This document shows positions 1 through 5,144 of a stretch of DNA of 5,386 nucleotides, piece by piece. Both the position numbers and the translations under genes were made by a program. Source of the stretch: Ignavibacteria bacterium (GTDB taxonomy: Bacteria; Bacteroidota; Ignavibacteria; Ignavibacteriales; Ignavibacteriaceae); contig JAOTUT010000137.1 of NCBI GenBank assembly GCA_029863735.1, positions 1 to 5,386 on the forward strand. Direction: 5' to 3'. The notes under the pieces were generated by a model. That model was not told where the DNA came from, did not search any database, and saw nothing but the letters and a program-made list of their open reading frames with translations. Position 1 is the first letter of the stretch; every line of letters starts with the position of its first letter.

Positions 1-3000
1 GTCCTGAAGTTGAGCAACGTAAACCAATTTTCTGTTCACCACTTTATGGTGTTTCTAAATCAGTTCTTGTTCTTAAACTTAATGATGTAGAAAACCAGAT
101 AGTTCTCCTTTTGCCAGAATCAAAGAACGCCGAGGAAATTTTTGTCGAACTAAGTTTACTCGGAGTATCTGAGCAATTAATAATTTTAGAAGATTTCGCT
201 CGCGAAGCAGTTCAGGAAAAGCTAACTAAAATTTCAAGACAGAATAAATTTGTTCTCGTATCTACATATGAGTTGTTATCACTCAAACTTCCATCACAAG
301 AGCATATTGAAAAAACCACAACTCTTATTCAAACTGGTGGTAAAATCAAATATGATGAACTGATTGAGTATTTAAACTTGCTCAGCTATCAAAGAGATCA
401 GTTTGTAGAAGCACCCGGTGAATTTTCTGTGAGAGGTTCAATTATTGATTTCTGGTCTTATAGTGAAAATAGTCCCGCCAGAGTGGAATTCGATGGAGAT
501 TTTCTTGAATCAATCCGTTACTTTGATCCGGAAAGTCAACGTTCAATTGATAAGCTAGATACAGTTTCGCTAGCGGGTGCATTCGATCAAAAGGAAGAAG
601 TAAGCTCTGATATCTTTGACTATCTTGAGAATCCAGTAATTCTAGCATCCACATTTGAAATTCAGAATAGAGTCATCAAAGCAAAGCATATCTTTTCTGA
701 AAAGAATCCAATTGAAAAGACAAATGATCCGAACACGACCATAAATTCAAGTGATGATTTTCCAGAAATTGAGGAAGTTGATTTATCACAAAATGATTCG
801 TTCAAATTAAACTTTAATAATCTAATAAATAAAGAGGGGACTCGATGGATACTCGAGGAAGAAATTTCGTCTTCATCAGACAGAATTGAACTTGGTTTCT
901 CACAAGCGCCTACAATTAATTCAAATTATAAAATTCTTTTTCATGTTCTAAAAGAGCATTCAGAAAAAAATTATGAGGTTGTTTTAACTTCCGAAAATGA
1001 ACTCCAAACATCCCGTTTAACTGAACTACTCTCTGAATTCAATGAAGAGCTTGCAGAGCTAATAGAATCAAGAAAAATCAGATTAGAGACGCTGCCTATT
1101 AAAGAAGGATTTATTTATAACGAAGAGAAAATTCTTCTTCTAACTGATTATCAAGTTTTTAATAAACCATATCGTACTAAAATTTCCTCCCGAAGGAAGT
1201 CCAGTAAATCAAAATCAAAGTCGTTTGCTTCAATAAAAAATGGCGACTATGTAGTTCATGAAACTTATGGAGTAGGGAAGTATGCCGGACTGAAAACTAT
1301 AACTATCGGTGAGGCAAAGCAGGAATCAATGAAGCTGCTTTATAATGAAGGCGGAGTTGTTTATGTGAACCTAAATTATCTAAACCTTGTAAAAAGATAT
1401 TCATCGAATGAGAACCTCAAACCTACTTTGTCAACTCTGGGAACAGGGGAGTGGGAAAGAAGAAAAACCAAAACAAAAAAGAAAATCAAAGAAGCTGCCA
1501 GAGAATTAATTGAACTTTATGCGAAGCGGAAGGCTACAAAAGGTTTTCAGTATAGTGATGATTCAATCTGGCAGAAAGAATTAGAAGCATCTTTCTTCTA
1601 CGAAGATACACCCGACCAGGAAAAAGTAACCAGCGAAGTTATGCAGGATATGGAAGCTACAAATCCTATGGATCGTCTTGTTTGCGGTGATGTCGGCTTT
1701 GGCAAAACGGAAATTGCAGTGCGTGCTTCGTTCAAAGCTGTACAGGATGGCAAGCAAGTTGCATTACTTGTTCCGACAACAATTCTTGCTGAACAACACT
1801 TTAATACATTCAAAGACAGGCTGACTCAATTCCCTGTGAAAGTTGCGGCGCTTTCAAGATTTCAAACAAAGAAAGAGCAAACCGAAATACTTAAAAATCT
1901 AGTGGATGGAAACGTTGATGTTGTAATCGGAACTCACAGGTTGCTATCGAAAGACATTAAGTTTAAAGATTTGGGATTGCTTATGATTGATGAAGAACAT
2001 CGTTTTGGTGTAAAGGCAAAAGAGAAGCTACGTGAGATAAAAATAAATGTTGATACTTTAACTCTAACTGCTACTCCAATTCCACGAACATTAAATCTTT
2101 CTCTGCTTGGTGCAAGAGATCTTTCAATCATTGCAACTCCGCCGCCAAACAGACAGCCGATATATACAACAGTCTCAACTTTTGATGTCAGTAAAATCAG
2201 GGAGTGGATTTATACAGAGATAAAAAGAGGAGGACAGGTTTATTTTGTCCATGACAGAGTTGAATCGATAGGTAAGCTTGCAGATTATCTGAACAAACAT
2301 ATTCCTGACATTAAAATTGGAATCGCTCACGGGCAAATGAAATCATCACAGCTCGAGGAAGTAATTCACGGTTTTCTAAGTCGAAAATACGACGTTCTTC
2401 TTTCAACAAAAATTATAGAATCAGGTCTTGATATTCCAAATGTAAATACAATAATAGTTAACAGAGCAGACAGATTTGGATTAGCCGAGCTTCATCAACT
2501 TCGAGGAAGAGTAGGAAGGTCTACACGACAAGCTTACGCTTATTTCATTATTCCATCATTAAGCGGAATAACAAAGAAGGCAATGAGAAGGCTTCAGGCA
2601 ATAGAAGAGTATACCGAAATAGGTTCCGGTTTTAATCTTTCGATGCGTGATTTAGAAATTCGTGGAGCCGGAAATCTTCTCGGTAAAGAGCAAACCGGAT
2701 TCATAAATGAAATTGGTTTTGATCTTTACATTAAAATGATTGATGAAGCCGTTGAGGAATTGAAGTATCAGGAGTATCAGGAAATTTTCAAAACGTTGCC
2801 GAAGCAGGAAGACAGAACGGAACCAACACTAGATGCATATTTTGAAATTGGAATACCTGAAGCTTATATGCCCGAACAGATGGACAGGCTGAGTTTTTAT
2901 ACTGCATTATATTCGATTAAAAAACTGGAAGAACTTGATGAATTGAGAGAAGAGATGGAAGACCGCTTTGGGCCAATTCCAGGTCTGGTAAAAAGGCTTC

Positions 3001-3317
3001 TGATGATTGCAACATTAAAGAACTATTCTTCTTATGCTTTGTTTGAAAGAATAATTATGAAAAAAAATATTGTGACAGTATTGTTACCAAAAGGGCAGAA
3101 AGAAGATTATTACAAATATAAATTTGTTGAGCTGATGAGATTCATTTTAGAGAAACATAAAAATTCTGTTAAGTTTGAGCAGAAAAACGATGTAATGAAG
3201 CTGATAATAAAAAATAATTTTGAAACTCCTGAAAAACTGTTGGAATTTTTAATTCAATTTTCTCTGGATGTTTCGAAGCTATTTAAAGATAGCCAGGCTA
3301 AAGCCGAAATAAATTAA
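1..3317 (+). CDS. mfd: Transcription-repair coupling factor Mfd (5' partial)
   Basis: Mfd is a DNA translocase that binds RNA polymerase stalled at DNA damage, pushes it off the template and recruits UvrA for nucleotide excision repair. The frame is open from base 3 (first complete codon CCT) to the TAA at 3315-3317, giving 1104 visible residues. Family members are about 1100-1150 aa, so only a few dozen N-terminal residues are missing. The in-frame TTG at 111 is internal: residues before it (SPLYGVSKSVLVLKL) fit the Mfd N-terminal UvrB-like module. In visible numbering: UvrB-like module with GEFSVRGSIIDFW (138-150) and QRSI (179-182); a Ser/Lys/Arg-rich linker (about 395-408); CarD-like RNA polymerase interaction domain, GDYVVHETYGVGKYAGL (414-430); helicase Walker A GDVGFGKT (562-569); Walker B/motif II DEEHRFG (663-669); motif III TATPIPRT (689-696); motif V STKIIESGLDIPN (801-813); motif VI QLRGRVGRS (832-840); C-terminal TRCF domain from about 948. 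All helicase motifs look intact. The promoter lies outside the window. Confidence 0.97.
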   Translation, partial: PEVEQRKPIFCSPLYGVSKSVLVLKLNDVENQIVLLLPESKNAEEIFVELSLLGVSEQLIILEDFAREAVQEKLTKISRQNKFVLVSTYELLSLKLPSQEHIEKTTTLIQTGGKIKYDELIEYLNLLSYQRDQFVEAPGEFSVRGSIIDFWSYSENSPARVEFDGDFLESIRYFDPESQRSIDKLDTVSLAGAFDQKEEVSSDIFDYLENPVILASTFEIQNRVIKAKHIFSEKNPIEKTNDPNTTINSSDDFPEIEEVDLSQNDSFKLNFNNLINKEGTRWILEEEISSSSDRIELGFSQAPTINSNYKILFHVLKEHSEKNYEVVLTSENELQTSRLTELLSEFNEELAELIESRKIRLETLPIKEGFIYNEEKILLLTDYQVFNKPYRTKISSRRKSSKSKSKSFASIKNGDYVVHETYGVGKYAGLKTITIGEAKQESMKLLYNEGGVVYVNLNYLNLVKRYSSNENLKPTLSTLGTGEWERRKTKTKKKIKEAARELIELYAKRKATKGFQYSDDSIWQKELEASFFYEDTPDQEKVTSEVMQDMEATNPMDRLVCGDVGFGKTEIAVRASFKAVQDGKQVALLVPTTILAEQHFNTFKDRLTQFPVKVAALSRFQTKKEQTEILKNLVDGNVDVVIGTHRLLSKDIKFKDLGLLMIDEEHRFGVKAKEKLREIKINVDTLTLTATPIPRTLNLSLLGARDLSIIATPPPNRQPIYTTVSTFDVSKIREWIYTEIKRGGQVYFVHDRVESIGKLADYLNKHIPDIKIGIAHGQMKSSQLEEVIHGFLSRKYDVLLSTKIIESGLDIPNVNTIIVNRADRFGLAELHQLRGRVGRSTRQAYAYFIIPSLSGITKKAMRRLQAIEEYTEIGSGFNLSMRDLEIRGAGNLLGKEQTGFINEIGFDLYIKMIDEAVEELKYQEYQEIFKTLPKQEDRTEPTLDAYFEIGIPEAYMPEQMDRLSFYTALYSIKKLEELDELREEMEDRFGPIPGLVKRLLMIATLKNYSSYALFERIIMKKNIVTVLLPKGQKEDYYKYKFVELMRFILEKHKNSVKFEQKNDVMKLIIKNNFETPEKLLEFLIQFSLDVSKLFKDSQAKAEIN

Positions 3318-3361
3318 ACACACCCCCGACCACTGGAAAAATTTTTTGACTAATGATAAGC
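3318..3361. other. Convergent intergenic gap between mfd and the nitrilase gene
   Basis: This 44-bp gap separates the stop codons of two converging genes. It contains a C5 run near 3323-3327 and an A5T6 tract at 3337-3347, which would give a U-run in transcripts of either strand. No stable GC-rich stem precedes the tract on either strand; the best is a short interrupted CCA-C-TGG at 3330-3336. It may serve as a weak bidirectional transcription end, but a classical intrinsic terminator is not supported. Confidence 0.4.
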
Positions 3362-4291
3362 TCATTCATTTTTATTCACTTTAAATTCGAAAACATCCGG
3401 TCTCGAATAGTGACCAGCCGCATCAAACATTCTTTTTGATTTAATTATTTCATTCAAATCAATTTTCGCATAAAGAATTTCTTCTTTCATTTCAGTCGGT
3501 CCCGCAATAAACTCACCATTCGGATCAATGATGCAACTGTTCCCGGTATTAATCCACTCTCTTCCTTCGGGGTATAATTTTTTAAATTCATATCTATCAG
3601 GAACATCTTTCATTTTTATTGCCATACAACTTCCGATAACAAAAAGTTTACCCTCCCGAGCAATATGTTTTAAACTTTGTAGCCACTTTTCATTTTTATC
3701 CCAGGTTGGTGCTGCCAGAATTTGAGCACCCCAATTGTACATAGCCTGCCGTGCAAGGGGCATATAATTTTCCCAGCAAATTAGTCCGCCGACCTTTCCT
3801 ATGGATGTATTAAAAACATTTAAAGTATTACCATCACCCTGTGCCCAAATTAATCTTTCGCCACCAGTTGGAATTAATTTACGGTGTTTCCCGATGATCT
3901 TACCTTTATCATCAATAAACAATAAAGTATTAAACAAACTGGAATTACTTGACTCTGCATTCCTTTCGTTCAACCCCATTACAACATTAATTTTAACCTT
4001 ACGTGCGGCATCGCATAGTTTGTCAGTCATTTTATCGGGAATGGTAATAGAATTTTGAACTAACTCAGCATAGAGCTCATTTAGAATTCTAGATTCACTA
4101 TTAGGTACAACCCACACCCAATCAGGATATCCGGGTAGGAATGCTTCAGGAAATACAATTAGTTTAGCACCATCTTTTCCAGCTTTTCGAATTAACTTAC
4201 AAGCTTTTTCAACTGTTTTTTCTTTATTTAGAAAAACCGGAGTTGCCTGAGCAGCTGCAATTTTTATTAAGCTTTTTTTAACCTTACCCAT
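3362..4291 (-). CDS. Branch-1 nitrilase (carbon-nitrogen hydrolase family)
   Basis: This 309-aa protein belongs to the nitrilase superfamily and most resembles true nitrilases (branch 1), which hydrolyse organic nitriles to carboxylic acids and ammonia through a cysteine thioimidate intermediate. The catalytic triad is visible: Glu49 in FPEAFLPGYPDW (47-58), Lys138 in HRKLIPTGGERLIW (136-149) and Cys172 in GGLICWENYMPLAR (168-181). Glu145, seven residues after the lysine, matches the extra conserved glutamate of the family. AGHYSRPDVF (292-301) is the conserved C-terminal histidine segment. There is no signal peptide, so it should be cytoplasmic; many relatives form spiral oligomers. Length is normal for a bacterial nitrilase. 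The ATG at 4289-4291 is chosen because GAAGG lies 7 nt upstream and the family core (IKIAAAQATPVF) begins soon after. An A7 run occurs at codons 4-7 (complement of 4273-4279). The gene stands alone: the neighbours show no Nit1C-type cluster, so the natural substrate cannot be read from context. Cyanide hydratase or dihydratase activity is a less likely alternative. Confidence 0.93.
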   Translation of the reverse strand: MGKVKKSLIKIAAAQATPVFLNKEKTVEKACKLIRKAGKDGAKLIVFPEAFLPGYPDWVWVVPNSESRILNELYAELVQNSITIPDKMTDKLCDAARKVKINVVMGLNERNAESSNSSLFNTLLFIDDKGKIIGKHRKLIPTGGERLIWAQGDGNTLNVFNTSIGKVGGLICWENYMPLARQAMYNWGAQILAAPTWDKNEKWLQSLKHIAREGKLFVIGSCMAIKMKDVPDRYEFKKLYPEGREWINTGNSCIIDPNGEFIAGPTEMKEEILYAKIDLNEIIKSKRMFDAAGHYSRPDVFEFKVNKNE

Positions 4292-4298
4292 TTCGATA

Positions 4299-4303
4299 CC
4301 TTC
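4299..4303 (-). promoter_or_regulatory. Ribosome binding site of the nitrilase gene
   Basis: GAAGG on the minus strand lies 7 nt before the ATG at 4291-4289. It supports that start over any internal methionine; the next Met in frame is far inside the catalytic core. Confidence 0.6.
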
Positions 4304-4346
4304 AAATCAATTTAATTATTATTGTTAGTCCTGTTGCAACTTAATT

Positions 4347-4354
4347 CAAATCTA
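4347..4354 (-). promoter_or_regulatory. Putative -7 element of the nitrilase promoter (TAGATTTG)
   Basis: Read on the minus strand, TAGATTTG is an exact match to TAnnTTTG, the -7 consensus of the Bacteroidota primary sigma factor. Transcription would start a few bases downstream, near 4342, giving a leader of about 50 nt. I see no clear TTG-type -33 element at the usual 19-21 bp spacing, so this rests on the -7 box and its position. Confidence 0.45.
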
Positions 4355-4395
4355 GAAAAGCATCAATATTCGGATTCACTAAGTTCGGAAATAAT

Positions 4396-4403
4396 TATAT
4401 TTG
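4396..4403 (+). promoter_or_regulatory. Putative -7 element of the yajQ promoter (TATATTTG)
   Basis: TATATTTG is an exact match to the Bacteroidota TAnnTTTG -7 consensus and ends 20 bp before the yajQ ATG. Transcription would start near 4408-4410, leaving a short leader that still includes the GGAGGA ribosome binding site. A good -33 TTG is not evident. Together with the minus-strand box at 4347-4354 it forms a divergent promoter pair about 40 bp apart. Confidence 0.5.
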
Positions 4404-4414
4404 CCATCAAAATT

Positions 4415-4420
4415 GGAGGA
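4415..4420 (+). promoter_or_regulatory. Shine-Dalgarno sequence that fixes the yajQ start
   Basis: GGAGGA lies just upstream of the ATG at 4424-4426. The reading frame stays open further upstream to an ATG at 4322, but that extension lacks family similarity and overlaps the promoter region. This site shows translation begins at 4424. Confidence 0.85.
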
Positions 4421-4423
4421 AAA

Positions 4424-4921
4424 ATGGCAAAGAATTCATCATTCGATATTGTTTCTGAAATTGATTTTCAGGAAGTAGATAACGCACTTAACCAGGCAAG
4501 TAAAGAAATCCATCAAAGATATGATCTGAAAGATTCTGCAACAGAACTTGAGCTTAATAAAAAAGACAAGATTATTAATCTCAACACAAAAGATGATTAC
4601 TCGCGCAAGCAGTCAATTGATATTCTTCAAACAAAATTTATTAAACGGGGCTTGTCTATAAAAGTTATGAAAATGGATGAACCCGAACCTGCAGCCAGCG
4701 GAAGGCTGAAGCAGAAAATTTCTTTACAGAGTGGAATATCAAAAGATAACGCAAAGAAAATTACAAAGATGATTAAAGACCTCGGACTAAAAGTCAACAC
4801 GCAAATAATGGATGAAAAGATAAGAGTGCAGGGCGCAAAAAAAGACGAACTGCAATTAGTTATTCAAAAAGTAAAGGAAGCTGATCTCGATTTTCCTGTT
4901 CAGTTTGTTAATTACCAGTGA
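4424..4921 (+). CDS. yajQ: YajQ family nucleotide-binding protein (UPF0234)
   Basis: This 165-aa protein is a full-length YajQ, close to the 163 aa of the E. coli protein. The family folds into two ferredoxin-like/KH-like domains and binds nucleotides; a Xanthomonas member is reported as a cyclic di-GMP receptor. Its cellular role in most bacteria is not settled, and it is cytoplasmic. Recognisable segments are SFDIVSEIDFQEVDNALNQA (6-25), RYDLKDS (32-38, the family R-[FY]-D-[FL]-K-x-S motif), KQKISLQSGISKDNAKKI (96-113), the second-domain strand EKIRVQGAKKDELQ (131-144) and the terminal DFPVQFVNYQ (156-165), where homologues also end. A strong GGAGGA site fixes the start at 4424; a start at 4322 would add 34 residues (SNLEKHQYSDSLSSE and similar) that do not look like the family. 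It is transcribed away from the nitrilase gene, probably from its own TATATTTG promoter. After its TGA the same frame remains open for 46 codons (see findings). Confidence 0.96.
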   Translation: MAKNSSFDIVSEIDFQEVDNALNQASKEIHQRYDLKDSATELELNKKDKIINLNTKDDYSRKQSIDILQTKFIKRGLSIKVMKMDEPEPAASGRLKQKISLQSGISKDNAKKITKMIKDLGLKVNTQIMDEKIRVQGAKKDELQLVIQKVKEADLDFPVQFVNYQ

Positions 4922-4956
4922 GTTATCCAGCAGGAACTGGTTTTGTATAAGGATGA

Positions 4957-5030
4957 TAGATATGCAGAGGATATTTTTAAATACTTGCTTTATAAGCAAA
5001 AAACAAAGAAACAGGAACGTAGATATGCAG
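4957..5030 (+). repeat. 11-bp direct repeat TAGATATGCAG (two copies)
   Basis: TAGATATGCAG occurs at 4957-4967 and again at 5020-5030, 63 bp apart. Each copy is preceded by a CAGGAAC (4931-4937 and 5012-5018), though at different spacings. A third, inverted copy of the core (GCATATCTA) lies at 5037-5045. Function is unknown; recurring protein-binding sites or remnants of a small duplicated element are both possible. Confidence 0.6.
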
Positions 5031-5046
5031 CTGCACGCATATCTAC
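5019..5046. repeat. Perfect 10-bp inverted repeat with 8-nt loop
   Basis: GTAGATATGC (5019-5028) and GCATATCTAC (5037-5046) are exact reverse complements around the loop AGCTGCAC. A competing 10-bp palindrome, TGCAGCTGCA, sits at 5026-5035 across the left arm and loop. There is no T-run after the right arm, so a classical intrinsic terminator is unlikely. An operator, an RNA processing hairpin or a small repetitive palindrome would fit better. Confidence 0.7.
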
Positions 5047-5083
5047 CTACCTTAGTCAATAATTACGTGCAGTATAAGTAATA

Positions 5084-5109
5084 GTTATATGGCTAGCTGG
5101 CCGTATAAT
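5084..5109. repeat. Imperfect palindrome overlapping a TATAAT box
   Basis: Arms GTTATATGGC (5084-5093) and GCCGTATAAT (5100-5109) surround the loop TAGCTG. As RNA, 8 of 10 arm pairs are Watson-Crick and the other 2 are G-U; read as DNA the symmetry continues through the loop with one further T/G position. The right arm contains a possible promoter box, so an operator for the downstream gene is one reading; an RNA hairpin from yajQ readthrough is another. Confidence 0.5.
5104..5109 (+). promoter_or_regulatory. Possible -10 box (TATAAT) for the Asp-box protein gene
   Basis: TATAAT lies 35 bp before the ATG at 5145. There is no TTGACA-like -35 at 16-18 bp spacing and no TAnnTTTG element in this gap, unlike the nitrilase/yajQ region. 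It is therefore only a tentative promoter. Confidence 0.22.
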
Positions 5110-5134
5110 AAATAGTTTCAAGATTAATTTAGTC

Positions 5135-5140
5135 GGAGGA
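5135..5140 (+). promoter_or_regulatory. Shine-Dalgarno sequence of the Asp-box protein gene
   Basis: GGAGGA lies 4 nt before the ATG at 5145-5147, nearly identical in sequence and spacing to the site before yajQ. It is strong support that the short, edge-truncated reading frame that follows is a real gene. Confidence 0.75.
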
Positions 5141-5144
5141 AATA

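Larger units (their letters stand above)
4922..5144. other. Repeat-rich intergenic region downstream of yajQ
   Basis: This 223-bp stretch has no recognised gene. It holds a weak 4-bp hairpin followed by TTTT just after yajQ (4927-4944), an 11-bp direct repeat, a perfect 10-bp inverted repeat, an imperfect palindrome overlapping a TATAAT box, and the ribosome binding site of the next gene. Two short open frames cross it: one continuing yajQ's frame to a TAA at 5060-5062, and one from an ATG at 4953 or 4962 to a TAA at 5079-5081. Neither resembles a protein I recognise. Confidence 0.6.

Noticed and set aside
442..2131. Minus-strand open frames of 65-71 codons inside mfd (442-654, 1598-1813, 1934-2131)
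   Set aside because: Each lies opposite well-conserved Mfd coding sequence, has no ribosome binding site I can support, and translates to sequence unlike known proteins.
3352..3366. Inverted repeat AATGA/TCATT near the end of the nitrilase gene
   Set aside because: Five AT-rich base pairs with a 5-nt loop are expected by chance and would not form a stable terminator.
3528..4058. Plus-strand open frames inside the nitrilase gene (3528-3725, 3801-4058)
   Set aside because: They are antisense to an intact nitrilase with all catalytic motifs and show no family signature.
4322..4423. N-terminal extension of yajQ starting at the ATG at 4322
   Set aside because: The 34 extra residues have no resemblance to the family, the region holds promoter elements for both genes, and GGAGGA is placed for the ATG at 4424.
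4927..4944. Intrinsic terminator after yajQ (CCAG-CAGGAA-CTGG then TTTT)
   Set aside because: The stem is only 4 bp and the T-run only four bases, too weak to call. A selenocysteine-type hairpin after the TGA was also considered, but YajQ proteins normally end here.
4856..5059. Minus-strand 67-codon open frame with hydrophobic stretches (MTKVGRYACSCISTFLFLCF...)
   Set aside because: The hydrophobicity comes from reading A-rich sequence backwards as Phe/Leu/Ile codons. It overlaps the conserved end of yajQ and lacks a convincing ribosome binding site.
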